From: Microbacterium ulmi
GTDB taxonomy: Bacteria > Actinomycetota > Actinomycetes > Actinomycetales > Microbacteriaceae
NCBI RefSeq assembly: GCF_011759705.1
Contig: NZ_JAAOZF010000002.1
Location: forward strand, 186,001-250,000
DNA length: 64,000 nucleotides
Direction: 5' to 3'
The notes beneath the pieces were generated by a model, which had not been told where the DNA came from, did not search any database, and worked only from the letters and a program-made list of their open reading frames with translations. A program made the translations under genes and the position numbers. Below, in pieces: positions 16,141 to 25,412 of this stretch (position 1 is the stretch's first letter; each line of letters starts with the position of its first letter).

Positions 16141-17745
16141 ATGACGGCACTCGCGACCTCCGCCGCTCGCGGCGACGTGTTCGAGCGCAGGCGCGACGCG
16201 CAGGCCGCGCTCGCGACGGAGCTGGGGGAGCGGCTGGCCGCGGCATCCCTCGGCGGGCCCGAGAGCGCGCGAGAGCGCCATGTCTCCCGAGGAAAGCTCC
16301 TGCCCCGGGACCGCGTCGCACGCCTTCTCGACGAGGGGAGCCCCTTCCTCGAGATCGCGCCGCTCGCCGCCGATGGACTGTACGGCGGCGACGCGCCCGC
16401 GGCGGGCGTCATCGCGGGCATCGGGCTCGTGCACGGCCGCCACGTCATGGTCGTGTGCAACGACGCGACCGTCAAGGGCGGCACGTACTACCCGCTCACG
16501 GTCAAGAAGCACCTGCGCGCGCAGGAGATCGCGTTCGAGAACCGGCTGCCGTGCGTCTACCTCGTCGACTCCGGCGGCGCGTTCCTGCCCATGCAGGACG
16601 AGGTCTTCCCCGATCGCGATCACTTCGGGCGCATCTTCTTCCACCAGGCGCGGCTGTCGGCCGCAGGCATCCCGCAGATCGCGGCCGTGCTCGGATCCTG
16701 CACGGCAGGGGGAGCGTACGTGCCCGCCATGAGCGACGAGACCGTCATCGTGCGGGACCAGGGCACGATCTTCCTCGGCGGCCCGCCGCTCGTGAAGGCC
16801 GCGATCGGCGAGATCGTGACGGCGGAGGAGCTCGGCGGTGGCGAGCTGCACGCACGGCGCTCCGGCGTCGTCGACCACCTCGCAGAGGACGACGAGCATG
16901 CGCTCGAGATCGTCCGCGACATCGTCGCGACCCTGCCGCAGCCGCTCGACCCCGCGTGGGAAGTGGCTCCGTCGGTCGCCCCGGCGGTCGACCCGACCGA
17001 CCTGTACGGCGTCGTGCCGGTCGACGTCTACCAGCCGTACGACGTGCGCGAGGTCATCGCGCGGCTCGTCGACGCGAGCGACTTCCACGAGTTCAAGCGC
17101 GAGTACGGCCAGACCCTCGTGACGGGCTTCGCGCGCCTGCACGGCCACCCCGTCGGGATCGTGGCGAACAACGGCGTGCTGTTCAGCGAGTCGGCTCTCA
17201 AGGGTGCGCACTTCATCGAGCTGTGCGATCAGCGCGGCATCCCCCTGCTGTTCCTCCAGAACATCTCGGGCTTCATGGTGGGGCGGGATGCCGAGGCCGG
17301 AGGAATCGCGAAGGACGGCGCCAAGATGGTCACGGCCGTCGCGACGACCCGCGTGCCCAAGCTGACGGTCGTCATCGGCGGGTCGTTCGGCGCGGGCAAC
17401 TACTCGATGTGCGGGCGGGCGTACTCGCCGCGGTTCCTGTGGACGTGGCCGGGCAGCCGCATCTCGGTCATGGGCGGCCTGCAGGCGGCATCCGTGCTCT
17501 CGACGGTCAAGCGCGACCAGCTCGAAGCCCGCGGCGAGGAGTGGTCGGCAGAGGATCAGGCGGCGTTCGAGGCGCCCATCCGCGCGCAGTACGAAGAGCA
17601 GGGCAACCCCTACTACGCGACCGCGCGGCTATGGGACGACGGCGTCGTCGACCCGCTCAAGACCCGCGATCTCCTGGGACTCGCGCTCGACGTCGTCGCC
17701 CGCACGCCGCTGCCCGACCCGCGCTTCGGCGTCTTCCGGATGTAA
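16141..17745 (+). CDS. accD1: Acyl-CoA carboxylase carboxyltransferase subunit (3-methylcrotonyl-CoA carboxylase beta)
   Basis: A 534-residue carboxyltransferase with two crotonase-fold halves. Segments [34 protein letters not shown], and [15 protein letters not shown] are typical of methylcrotonyl-CoA carboxylase beta chains. It transfers CO2 from carboxybiotin to the acyl-CoA. Substrate assignment rests on this family resemblance and on the operon (MaoC, CitE-like lyase, acyl-CoA dehydrogenase). GAGGGAGA precedes the ATG. Confidence 0.88.
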   Translation: MTALATSAARGDVFERRRDAQAALATELGERLAAASLGGPESARERHVSRGKLLPRDRVARLLDEGSPFLEIAPLAADGLYGGDAPAAGVIAGIGLVHGRHVMVVCNDATVKGGTYYPLTVKKHLRAQEIAFENRLPCVYLVDSGGAFLPMQDEVFPDRDHFGRIFFHQARLSAAGIPQIAAVLGSCTAGGAYVPAMSDETVIVRDQGTIFLGGPPLVKAAIGEIVTAEELGGGELHARRSGVVDHLAEDDEHALEIVRDIVATLPQPLDPAWEVAPSVAPAVDPTDLYGVVPVDVYQPYDVREVIARLVDASDFHEFKREYGQTLVTGFARLHGHPVGIVANNGVLFSESALKGAHFIELCDQRGIPLLFLQNISGFMVGRDAEAGGIAKDGAKMVTAVATTRVPKLTVVIGGSFGAGNYSMCGRAYSPRFLWTWPGSRISVMGGLQAASVLSTVKRDQLEARGEEWSAEDQAAFEAPIRAQYEEQGNPYYATARLWDDGVVDPLKTRDLLGLALDVVARTPLPDPRFGVFRM

Positions 17746-17750
17746 CCGTC

Positions 17751-20252
17751 GTGAGCGAGAGCCTGTTCGACACCGTCCTCGTCGCGAACCGAGGCGAGAT
17801 CGCGCGCCGCGTCATCCGCACGCTTCGTCGCCTCGGCATCCGCTCCGTCGCCGTGCACAGCGACGCGGACGCGGGGGCGCCGCATATGCGCGAGGCCGAC
17901 GTCGCGGTGCGGATCGGGCCTGCTGCCGCCGTCGAGTCGTACTTGTCGATCGACGCCGTGTTGCGCGCGGCCCGAGAGACGGGAGCCCAGGCGATCCACC
18001 CCGGGTACGGGTTCCTGTCCGAGAACGCCGCGTTCGCGCGAGCGTGCCGCTACGCGGGCATCGTGTTCCTCGGACCGGGCGAGGGCGCGCTGGAGGTCAT
18101 GGGCGACAAGATCCGTGCGAAGGAGCACGTCGCCGCCCACGGCGTGCCGACGGTGCCGGGGTTCTCCGCTGCGGGGATGACGGATGCCGAGGTCGCGGCC
18201 GCAGCCGAGGCCGCCGGCTACCCGCTTCTCGTGAAGCCGTCGGCGGGCGGAGGCGGCAAGGGCATGCAGATCGTCCGCTCGGACGCGGAGCTGCCTGCTG
18301 CGCTGGCGACAGCCCGTCGCGTCGCAACGGCCGCCTTCGGGGAGGACACGCTGCTGCTCGAGCGGCTCATCGAGCGGCCCCGCCACATCGAGGTGCAGGT
18401 CCTCGCGGACGCGCATGGGAATGTGATCCACCTCGGCGAGCGCGAGTGCACGCTGCAGCGTCGGCATCAGAAGGTCGTCGAGGAGGCGCCGTCGCCCATC
18501 GTGGATGACGTGACCCGCGCACGCCTCGGTGCCGCGGCGTGCGCGGCCGCGGCATCCGTCGACTATCTCGGCGTCGGGACGGTCGAGTTCCTCGTGGCGG
18601 CCGACCGGCCGCACGACTTCTTCTTCATCGAGATGAACACGCGGCTGCAGGTCGAGCATCCCGTCACGGAGCTCGTGACGGGGATCGACCTCGTCGAGCA
18701 GCAGCTTCGGGTGGGCGCCGGGCTGCCGATCTCCTTCGCGCAGGACGAGGTGCGCCTGGACGGGCACGCGATCGAGGCGCGCGTGTACGCGGAGAGCCCC
18801 GAGCGCGGGTTCCTGCCGTCGACGGGCGGGATCCTGCGATGGGATGCCGCACCCTGCGTCCGCACCGACTCCGCCGTCGAGACGGGGACGGCCGTGACGG
18901 CCGACTACGACCCCATGATCGCGAAGGTCATCGCACACGGCCGCGATCGTGCCGAGGCGCTCGCGCGCTTGGACGCGGCGCTCGCCGACACGATCGTGCT
19001 CGGCGTCGAGACCAACATCGCGTTCCTGCGCGGCCTGCTCGCCGACCCCGCCGTGCGTGCGGGCGAGCTCGACACGGGGCTCATCGACCGGATGCCGCCC
19101 TTCGAGGCGCCTGCGCCCACGGAAGGGGCGCTGCGGGCCGCGGCATCCGCACTGCCGTCACCTGGACGGGAGTGCTCGCGCAGACACACGGGCATGCGCG
19201 CCGAACACCCCGCGCTCGGCGGTCCACCTCAGCTGGGCCGCCGCGGATCCGCCGCGTCCGATCTGTGGAGGTCGGCGTCGGGCTGGCGTCTCGGGCCCGC
19301 CCAGCCCCCGCGCGTGCTCCTTCTCGACGACGCGGGCGAGACCCACTCGGTCGTCGTGCCCGGAGAAGGTGTCGCAGGTGGTCGCATCGGGGCCGGGGAT
19401 GCGGCCGGGTCTGACACGTGGGGTTCGGGCGGCGGCGGGTGGGCTGGAGATGGTGTCGCAGGTGGTCGCATCGGGGCCGGGGATGCGGCCAGGTCTGACA
19501 CGTCGGGTTCGAGCGGCGGCGGGTGGGCTGGAGATGGTGTCGCGAGCGGTGGTGTCAGACCCACGGATGCGACCAGGTCTGACACGTGGGGTTCGAGCGG
19601 CGCCGGGTGGGCTGGAGATGGTGTCGCAGGTGGTCGCATCGGGGCCGGGGATGCGGCCGGGTCTGACTCGTGGGGTTCGAGCGGCGCCGGGTGGGCTGGA
19701 GATGGTGTCGCGAGTGGTCGCATCGGGGCCGGGGATGCGGCCAGGTCTGACACGTCGGGTTCGGACGGCGGCGGGCGGGCTGGAGAAGGTGTCGCGAGTG
19801 GTCGTGTCAGACCCACGGATGCGACCACATCCGACACATGCGTCGCAGCGGCGGACGGGGTGGTATGGGTCCACGCGGACGGTGCGACCCACCGGCTCCG
19901 GCCGCTCACGAGGCGAGAGGCCATGCAGCGGCGGCTCGCCATGCGCGCCGGCGTCGAGGGAGCCGCCGATCCCGAGCTGCGGGCGCCCATGCCCGGCGCG
20001 ATCGTGGCCGTGCACGTCGCCGACGGCGCGACCGTCGCGGCCGGCGACCGCATCGTCACGATCGAGGCGATGAAGATGGAGCACCCCGTGACGGCGCCGC
20101 ACGCGGGCATCCTGCGGATAGACGTCGCGGTCGGCGATCAGGTGCGCCGTGACCAACTGCTCGCCCACGTGACAGCGGATGCGCCGGCGCACGCCGAGAA
20201 CCCTGCCCGCGAGGCGGCCGCGGTCCGAGAGACACACCGACGAACCTCCTGA
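17751..20252 (+). CDS. accA1: Acyl-CoA carboxylase biotin-carrying alpha subunit with a 28-residue tandem repeat
   Basis: An 833-residue protein, about 160 longer than usual. The biotin carboxylase part starts [14 protein letters not shown], with [17 protein letters not shown] and the [14 protein letters not shown] motif (to about residue 450). A BT linker domain follows, and the biotinyl domain has AMKM with biotinylated Lys775. From G540 to about residue 696 there is an in-frame array of a 28-residue Gly/Ala/Ser/Asp-rich repeat. It splits the BT region between SGWRLG and the later VVWVHADG strand. The frame stays open and catalytic motifs are intact. GTG 17751 is 5 bases after the accD1 stop. 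Confidence 0.87.
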   Translation: MSESLFDTVLVANRGEIARRVIRTLRRLGIRSVAVHSDADAGAPHMREADVAVRIGPAAAVESYLSIDAVLRAARETGAQAIHPGYGFLSENAAFARACRYAGIVFLGPGEGALEVMGDKIRAKEHVAAHGVPTVPGFSAAGMTDAEVAAAAEAAGYPLLVKPSAGGGGKGMQIVRSDAELPAALATARRVATAAFGEDTLLLERLIERPRHIEVQVLADAHGNVIHLGERECTLQRRHQKVVEEAPSPIVDDVTRARLGAAACAAAASVDYLGVGTVEFLVAADRPHDFFFIEMNTRLQVEHPVTELVTGIDLVEQQLRVGAGLPISFAQDEVRLDGHAIEARVYAESPERGFLPSTGGILRWDAAPCVRTDSAVETGTAVTADYDPMIAKVIAHGRDRAEALARLDAALADTIVLGVETNIAFLRGLLADPAVRAGELDTGLIDRMPPFEAPAPTEGALRAAASALPSPGRECSRRHTGMRAEHPALGGPPQLGRRGSAASDLWRSASGWRLGPAQPPRVLLLDDAGETHSVVVPGEGVAGGRIGAGDAAGSDTWGSGGGGWAGDGVAGGRIGAGDAARSDTSGSSGGGWAGDGVASGGVRPTDATRSDTWGSSGAGWAGDGVAGGRIGAGDAAGSDSWGSSGAGWAGDGVASGRIGAGDAARSDTSGSDGGGRAGEGVASGRVRPTDATTSDTCVAAADGVVWVHADGATHRLRPLTRREAMQRRLAMRAGVEGAADPELRAPMPGAIVAVHVADGATVAAGDRIVTIEAMKMEHPVTAPHAGILRIDVAVGDQVRRDQLLAHVTADAPAHAENPAREAAAVRETHRRTS
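19368..19838. repeat. 84-bp minisatellite inside accA1 (about 5.6 copies)
   Basis: Units begin at 19368, 19452, 19536, 19620, 19704 and 19788, each exactly 84 bases after the last; the sixth is partial. The period is a multiple of three and units are codon-aligned, so the reading frame is kept. Two unit types alternate as A-A-B-A-A-B: A encodes GRIGAGDAA and B encodes VRPTDAT at the same place. Confidence 0.92.
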
Positions 20253-20267
20253 CACCCGAGGAGCACG

Positions 20268-21419
20268 ATGGATCATCACAACCTGACCGAGGACGAGCGC
20301 GAGCTCGCACGTCTCGTCCGAGAGTTCGCCGACGAGGTCGTCGCCCCCGCGTCGTACGAGGCCGATCGCACGAAGACGCTGCCGCTCGACGTCGTCGCGC
20401 AGATGGGGGAGCTCGGGCTGTTCGGCCTGCCGTTCCCCGAGGTCTACGGCGGCCAGGGCGGCGACTACTTCGCGCTGTGTCTCGCGATCGAGGCGCTCGC
20501 ACGCGTCGACCAGTCGATCGCGATCACTCTCGAGGCGGGCGTCAGCCTCGGCGCGATGCCGGTGTTCCGGTTCGGCACGGAGGAGCAGAAACGCGAGCTG
20601 CTTCCCGCGCTTCTCTCGGGCGAAGCCCTCGCCGGCTTCGGCCTCACAGAGCCGGAGGCGGGGTCGGATGCCGGAGCCACCCGCACGAACGCCCGGCTCG
20701 AGGGCGGCGAATGGGTGATCAACGGGTCCAAGCAGTTCATCACCAACTCGGGCACGGCCATCACGCGCTTCGTGACGGTGACGGCCGTCACGGGCTCGCA
20801 GGACGGCCGCAAGGAGATCTCGACGATCGTGGTGCCCAACGGGACACCGGGGTTCACGGTGGAGGCGCCGTACGACAAGGTCGGCTGGCACGCTTCGGAC
20901 ACGCATCCTCTGACATTCGCCGACGCGCGCGTGCCCGAGGCGAACCTCCTCGGTGAACGAGGGCGCGGCTTCGCGAACTTCCTGCACATCCTCGACGAGG
21001 GCCGCATCGCGATCGCGGCGCTCTCGACGGGCGCCGCGGAGGGGTGTCTCGAGGCGGCCGTCGACTACGCGAAGAAGCGCATGGTCTTCGGCGAGGCTCT
21101 CTCGGCACGCCAGAGCATCCAGTTCGTCCTCGCCCGCATGCAGGCCCGCGTGCACACGGCGAGGCTCGCCTGGCACCACGCCGCACGTCTGCGGGACGCC
21201 GGGAGGCCGTTCAAGACCGAGGCCGCGATCGCGAAGCTCACGGCATCCGACGCCGCGATGGACAACGCGCGCGACGCGACGCAGATCTTCGGCGGCAACG
21301 GCTTCATGAACGAGTACCTCGTCGCGCGGCACTACCGCGACTCGAAGATCCTCGAGATCGGCGAGGGCACGAGCGAAGTCCAGCTCCTCGTGATCGCTCG
21401 AGCCCTCGGGGTCGCATGA
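20268..21419 (+). CDS. Acyl-CoA dehydrogenase (isovaleryl/short branched-chain type)
   Basis: A 383-residue FAD flavoenzyme. It has FGLTEPEAGSDAG, the NGSKQFITNSG flavin-binding segment, QIFGGNGFMNEY and a C-terminal IGEGTSEVQ in which E366 is the expected catalytic base. The oxidation of isovaleryl-CoA to 3-methylcrotonyl-CoA would feed the carboxylase encoded just upstream. GAGGAGCACG precedes the ATG. It overlaps the next gene by ATGA. Confidence 0.88.
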   Translation: MDHHNLTEDERELARLVREFADEVVAPASYEADRTKTLPLDVVAQMGELGLFGLPFPEVYGGQGGDYFALCLAIEALARVDQSIAITLEAGVSLGAMPVFRFGTEEQKRELLPALLSGEALAGFGLTEPEAGSDAGATRTNARLEGGEWVINGSKQFITNSGTAITRFVTVTAVTGSQDGRKEISTIVVPNGTPGFTVEAPYDKVGWHASDTHPLTFADARVPEANLLGERGRGFANFLHILDEGRIAIAALSTGAAEGCLEAAVDYAKKRMVFGEALSARQSIQFVLARMQARVHTARLAWHHAARLRDAGRPFKTEAAIAKLTASDAAMDNARDATQIFGGNGFMNEYLVARHYRDSKILEIGEGTSEVQLLVIARALGVA

Positions 21420-21946
21420 ACGGGGGTAGCGTGACGGTCGTGGGTGACCCGGTGCCGCAGCAGACAGAGCACGTCCAGCGCGGGCTGTACTTCGAGGAGT
21501 TCGAGGTCGGCGCGCGCTATGCGCATCGTCCGGGCCGCACGGCGACGGAAGCCGACAACGTCCTGTTCTCGTCCCTCACGATGAACGCGCAGGCGCTGCA
21601 CTTGGATGCCGCGTACTCCGAGACGCAGCCGTTCGGGCAGCGGCTCATGAACTCGATGTGGACGCTCGCGACGATGGTCGGGGCATCCGTCGCCCAGCTC
21701 ACGCAAGGCACGCTCGTCGCGCAGCTCGGGCTGTCCGACATCGCCTTCACGGCGCCGCTGTTCCACGGCGACACGCTCTACGTCGACACCGAGATCGTCT
21801 CGAAGAGGCTGTCCGAGTCGCGCCCGGGTCAGGGCCTGGTGACGATGACGCACACGGGTCGCAACCAGCATGGGGATGTCGTCGCGACGGCGACGCGCGT
21901 CACGCTCATGTGGTGCCGCCCGACCGAGGGGGAGGAGACCCCGTGA
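21416..21946 (+). CDS. MaoC-family dehydratase
   Basis: A 176-residue hot-dog-fold hydratase beginning after a short leader with RGLYFEEFEVGARYAHRPGR and containing HLDAAYSETQPFGQRL and the FTAPLFHGDTLYVDTEI strand. Equivalent genes (Rv2499c) sit between the acyl-CoA dehydrogenase and CitE-like lyase in mycobacteria. Hydration of 3-methylglutaconyl-CoA to HMG-CoA is the likely step, by pathway logic rather than direct evidence. Starts at ATG 21416 (overlap) or possibly GTG 21431. Confidence 0.82.
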   Translation: MNGGSVTVVGDPVPQQTEHVQRGLYFEEFEVGARYAHRPGRTATEADNVLFSSLTMNAQALHLDAAYSETQPFGQRLMNSMWTLATMVGASVAQLTQGTLVAQLGLSDIAFTAPLFHGDTLYVDTEIVSKRLSESRPGQGLVTMTHTGRNQHGDVVATATRVTLMWCRPTEGEETP

Positions 21947-22752
21947 CATTCGACGTCGGACCCGCGCTGCTGTTCTGCCCCGCCGACAGGCCGGAGCGGT
22001 TCCGCAAGGCGCTCGACCGGGCGGACGCCGTCATCCTCGATCTCGAGGACGCCGTGGCACCGGCGCACAAGACCGCGGCCCGGGGCGCGCTCATCGAGAG
22101 CGAACTGGATCCCGACCGGGTAATCGTGCGAGTCAACCCCCTCGGCACGGACGCGTTCGTCGCCGACCTCGCGACCCTGTCGCAGACCGACTATCGCACG
22201 ATCATGGTCGCGAAGGCCGAGTCGGTGAAACGCCTCAGGAAGCTCGACGGGCGCTTCGAGCTCATCGCGCTGCTCGAGACGGCGAAGGGAGTGGCGCAGG
22301 CAGACCGCATCGCGGAGCTCGAGAACGTCGTCGCGCTCATGTGGGGTGCGGAAGACCTCGTCGCGTCTCTCGGAGGCACATCCAGCCGTACGCCCGACGG
22401 CGCCTACCGCGAGATCGCGCGATACGCCCGCTCGCGCGTGCTCCTGGCCGCGGGGGCACGCGGCAAGGCCGCGATAGACGCCGTGCATGTCGAGATCGCC
22501 GACGCCGAGGGCCTCCGGCGGGAGGCGACGGATGCCGCGGCCTCCGGCTTCGCGGCGACGGCGTGCATCCACCCCAGCCAGGTCGACGTGGTCCGCGCGG
22601 CCTACCGGCCCGGCGACGAGGAGGTCGCGTGGGCGCGCGATGTCCTCGCAGCGGCGGAGGGGGAGCGGGGCGTCTTCGCGCACGACGGCCGCATGGTCGA
22701 CGAGCCCGTGCTCCGGCACGCACGCGGGCTCATCCACCGCGCCGACATCTGA
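21943..22752 (+). CDS. CitE-like beta-hydroxyacyl-CoA lyase (HpcH/HpaI family)
   Basis: A 269-residue TIM-barrel lyase. It has DAVILDLEDAV, VRVNPLGT, ALLETAKGV, WGAEDLVASLGG and CIHPSQV, covering the Mg-binding Glu/Asp and CoA contacts. M. tuberculosis Rv2498c, in the same gene position, is a beta-hydroxyacyl-CoA lyase of leucine dissimilation. Here it would split HMG-CoA to acetoacetate and acetyl-CoA. GTG overlaps the MaoC stop (GTGA). Last gene of the operon. Confidence 0.83.
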   Translation: MTFDVGPALLFCPADRPERFRKALDRADAVILDLEDAVAPAHKTAARGALIESELDPDRVIVRVNPLGTDAFVADLATLSQTDYRTIMVAKAESVKRLRKLDGRFELIALLETAKGVAQADRIAELENVVALMWGAEDLVASLGGTSSRTPDGAYREIARYARSRVLLAAGARGKAAIDAVHVEIADAEGLRREATDAAASGFAATACIHPSQVDVVRAAYRPGDEEVAWARDVLAAAEGERGVFAHDGRMVDEPVLRHARGLIHRADI

Positions 22753-22866
22753 CCGGCGCTGCGTCCGTCGGCCCGGCCCGCCGTGGCGACCAACGGCCCG
22801 GAGTGGCGCCCGACCGCGGGCGGCGCGATGACCGCCTGCGCGGCGTGGCGCCAAACCGCCCGGCAC

Positions 22867-22895
22867 CGCGTAGCGACCACGAGCGTCGCTACGCG
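22867..22895. terminator. Bidirectional terminator after the leucine-catabolic operon
   Basis: Perfect 11-bp arms CGCGTAGCGAC (22867-22877) and GTCGCTACGCG (22885-22895) with a 7-base loop. The right arm overlaps the end of the convergent phosphatase gene. The 114 bases before it hold GGCG/ACCG-rich sequence with no gene. Confidence 0.7.
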
Positions 22896-23494
22896 AGGAC
22901 GCCCTCGTAGGACAGCAGTCGAAGCCGCTCCCTCTCGATGAGCACGGTGTACGACGAGCCGTTCTCGAGCTTCGTTCCGGGTGCCGGCAGCTCGCCGCCC
23001 GTGGCGTGCCGGATCAGCTCGCGGATGAGGGCGCGGTGCGAGACCACGACGACGGATGCCGCAGCCGGCGCCGTCGTGCGACGGGCGTCGCGCACGACGA
23101 GGCGCAGTCCCGCGATCGTGCGAGCGCGCAGATCGGGCCAGGGCTCTGCGCCCGGCACCTCGGCCGCGTGCCAGTCTCCCCAGCGCTCGAAGAACTCGTT
23201 CGTGTCGAGGCCCTCTGCTTCGCCGTAGCCGCGCTCACGCAGCTCGGGATACGCATGGGGCGCCTCGACGCCGAGCTCCGCCGCGATGATCTCGGCCGTC
23301 TCGCGGGCGCGCGACAGATCGCTCGACACGACGATCCGAGGGGCCGTGGGATCGAGGGTCGCGAACAGACGCGCGGCGGCGGCACGCGCCTGCGCGCGGC
23401 CCGTGTCGTTGAGCGGGATGTCGGTCGAACCCTGGATGCGGCGAGCCTTGTTCCAGTCGGTCTCGCCATGGCGCACAAGGGTGAGGACGGTCAC
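22889..23494 (-). CDS. Histidine phosphatase family protein (phosphoglycerate mutase-like)
   Basis: A 201-residue enzyme with the phosphohistidine motif LVRHGETDWN at the N-terminus, the second Arg in SSDLSRARETAEII, the acidic ERGYGEAEG and the second His in VSHRALIREL. These define the cofactor-independent-like phosphatase branch (CobC/GpmB). Substrate unknown. The GTG start has GAGGA directly before it and TACCAT 6 bases away. Confidence 0.85.
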   Translation of the reverse strand: MTVLTLVRHGETDWNKARRIQGSTDIPLNDTGRAQARAAAARLFATLDPTAPRIVVSSDLSRARETAEIIAAELGVEAPHAYPELRERGYGEAEGLDTNEFFERWGDWHAAEVPGAEPWPDLRARTIAGLRLVVRDARRTTAPAAASVVVVSHRALIRELIRHATGGELPAPGTKLENGSSYTVLIERERLRLLSYEGVLA

Positions 23495-23500
23495 TCCTCG

Positions 23501-23506
23501 ATGGTA
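23501..23506 (-). promoter_or_regulatory. -10 element for the histidine phosphatase gene
   Basis: TACCAT on the minus strand, 6 bases before GTG 23494. Confidence 0.4.
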
Positions 23507-23542
23507 TCCGCGGCCGTGGGCCGGCCCGACCGCGACGCCGGA

Positions 23543-24394
23543 TCAGCCGGCGGCCGGGAGGCGCTCGGCGAGCGCCCGCAGGACGTCGCTCGTGCCGGCG
23601 TCGATCTTGACGGTGGCGTGCGCGTCGGCACGGGTCTCACCGCGATTGACGATGACGACGGGCAGCCTGCGTCGGCGAGCCCGCTCCACGAGCCGGATGC
23701 CGGAGTTGACGACGAGGGACGAGCCCGCGACGACCAATGCGTCGCTCGAGCGCACGAGCTGCTCCGCCTCGCGGAACTTCTCCGCCGGGATGAACTCGCC
23801 GAAGAAGACGACGTCGGGCTTCAGCATCCCGCCGCAGACGCTGCACTCCGGAACGACGAATCCCTCCCAGCTCTCGGGGAGCACGTCGCCGTCGGGGCCG
23901 AGCCTGACGCCGTCGGGCACGACGATCCACGGATTGGCCGCTTCGACGCGGACGGCGAGGTCGCGGCGGTCGAAGATCTGCCCGCAGTGGGTGCAGAGGA
24001 CGCGCCGCATCGTGCCGTGGAGCTCGACGACCCTGCGGCTGCCCGCACGCACGTGGAGTCCGTCGACATTCTGCGTCACGACCCCCGACGCGAGTCCGCG
24101 GCGCTCGAGATCGGCGATCGCGTCGTGGCCCGGATTCGGCGCAGCCGACGCGAAGGCGCGCCAGCCGAGGTGACTGCCGACCCAGTACCGCCGACGGGCG
24201 CCGTCGCTCGCGAGGAACTGCTGAGCCGTGATGGGGGTCCGTACGGGCGCGCCCTTGCCGCGGTAGTCGGGGATGCCGGAGTCCGTCGACACCCCCGCTC
24301 CGGTGAGGACGGCAAGACGGCGGCCGGAGAGCACCTCGACGGCACGGGAGACCGCCTCCGCGGTGGACGCGTCGATGTCGGTCGCGAACGTCAT
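23543..24394 (-). CDS. NAD-dependent protein deacylase, SIR2 family
   Basis: A 283-residue sirtuin. It has GAGVSTDSGIPDYRG, TQNVDGLH, the catalytic HG (VELHGTM), a four-Cys zinc site (CTHCG and CSVCGG), GSSLVV and NRGET. These are the NAD-binding, catalytic and structural elements of class II/III bacterial CobB-type deacetylases. It would deacylate lysines on enzymes such as acyl-CoA synthetases. Its start has GAGGGGG nearby and a TAGACT box about 20 bases upstream. Confidence 0.9.
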   Translation of the reverse strand: MTFATDIDASTAEAVSRAVEVLSGRRLAVLTGAGVSTDSGIPDYRGKGAPVRTPITAQQFLASDGARRRYWVGSHLGWRAFASAAPNPGHDAIADLERRGLASGVVTQNVDGLHVRAGSRRVVELHGTMRRVLCTHCGQIFDRRDLAVRVEAANPWIVVPDGVRLGPDGDVLPESWEGFVVPECSVCGGMLKPDVVFFGEFIPAEKFREAEQLVRSSDALVVAGSSLVVNSGIRLVERARRRRLPVVIVNRGETRADAHATVKIDAGTSDVLRALAERLPAAG

Positions 24395-24415
24395 GCGGTC
24401 ACCCCCTCGCGGCCG

Positions 24416-24421
24416 AGTCTA
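24416..24421 (-). promoter_or_regulatory. -10 element for the sirtuin gene
   Basis: TAGACT on the minus strand, giving a short leader with a Shine-Dalgarno GAGGGGG. Confidence 0.4.
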
Positions 24422-24554
24422 GGCCCGCGAGTTTTCGGGCAGGTTACGGCGAACCGGGTCTGCGCCCGCGCACGGACACCCGCGGGCGGACACGTCTCGA
24501 TGCGACCCATGACCAGGCGGCGGGCGGGCGCACCCGCCGTGCGAGAGTGGACCG

Positions 24555-25358
24555 ATGAGGATCGAACGGGTCGAGGCGGCCGGCGACGCTCGCCTGGCCG
24601 ACTATCGGGATCTGACGGATGTCGCACTCCGACGCGTTCTGGAGCCCGAGGGAGGGCTGTACATCGCCGAGTCTGCGAAGGTCATCGCGCGGGCCCTCGG
24701 CGCGGGGCATCGGCCGCGCTCCGTTCTCGTGCAGGAGAAGTGGGTCGCCGAGGTGTCGACCCTCGTCGGCGATCTCGATGTGCCCGTGTACGTCGTCTCG
24801 GCCGACATCGCCCAGGCCCTCACAGGGTATGCCGTGCATCGCGGCGCGCTCGCCGCGATGCATCGGCCCGCGCCGGCCCCGGTCGCCGAGGTGGTGGCGG
24901 GCGCGCGGCTCGTCGTCGTGCTCGAGGACATCGTCGACCACACCAACGTGGGTGCGGCCTTCCGGGCCGTCGCGGGGCTCGGTGCCGACGCCGTGCTCGT
25001 GAGCCCGCGCTGCGCCGATCCGCTGTACCGCCGTTCTGTGCGCGTCTCGATGGGGACGGTCTTCCAGGTCCCCTGGACCCGCCTTCCCGAATGGGGGGAG
25101 GCGCGCGGCATCCTGCACGAGGCGGGCTTCCACCTCGCCGCGCTCGCGCTCGCCGCCGACGCCGTGCCGCTCGACGCGTTCGCGGCGCACCGGCCCGAGC
25201 GCATCGCGCTCCTGCTCGGGGCGGAAGGCGACGGACTGAGCCGTCGCGCGCTCGCCGCCGCCGACACGGTCGTGACGATACCGATGGCGGGGGGAGTCGA
25301 CTCCCTCAACGTCGCCTCGGCGTCGGCTGTCGCGCTGTGGGCGCTGACGCGCGGATGA
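24555..25358 (+). CDS. SpoU/TrmH-family RNA 2'-O-methyltransferase
   Basis: A 267-residue SPOUT methyltransferase. An N-terminal substrate-binding extension (residues 1-110) precedes the catalytic knot with motif 1 HTNVGAAFR, motif 2 LLLGAEGDGLS and motif 3 IPMAGGVDSLNVASASAV. It methylates a ribose in tRNA or rRNA with S-adenosylmethionine; the exact nucleotide is not evident. No clear promoter box next to the ATG. Confidence 0.88.
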   Translation: MRIERVEAAGDARLADYRDLTDVALRRVLEPEGGLYIAESAKVIARALGAGHRPRSVLVQEKWVAEVSTLVGDLDVPVYVVSADIAQALTGYAVHRGALAAMHRPAPAPVAEVVAGARLVVVLEDIVDHTNVGAAFRAVAGLGADAVLVSPRCADPLYRRSVRVSMGTVFQVPWTRLPEWGEARGILHEAGFHLAALALAADAVPLDAFAAHRPERIALLLGAEGDGLSRRALAAADTVVTIPMAGGVDSLNVASASAVALWALTRG

Positions 25359-25412
25359 CTCGCTCGGGCGTCTCGGGCGGCGCGCCGTTCCACCGATGTC
25401 GCGTCGGGCGCT

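Noticed and set aside
16455..17750. Long in-frame extension upstream of the accA1 start, within accD1
   Set aside because: It runs through accD1 in another frame and has no family similarity; GTG 17751 directly precedes the conserved biotin carboxylase start.
19368..19838. CRISPR array
   Set aside because: The units are contiguous 84-base repeats with no unique spacers, and the region is coding.
19158..21332. Pro/Ser/Ala-rich open frame opposite the minisatellite
   Set aside because: An 84-base period keeps all frames open once one is open; the upstream part is antisense to accA1 and fadE.
22753..22866. A further tandem repeat array in the GGCG-rich gap
   Set aside because: Only loose similarity between segments (GTGGCGCC, GTGGCGAC); no constant period.
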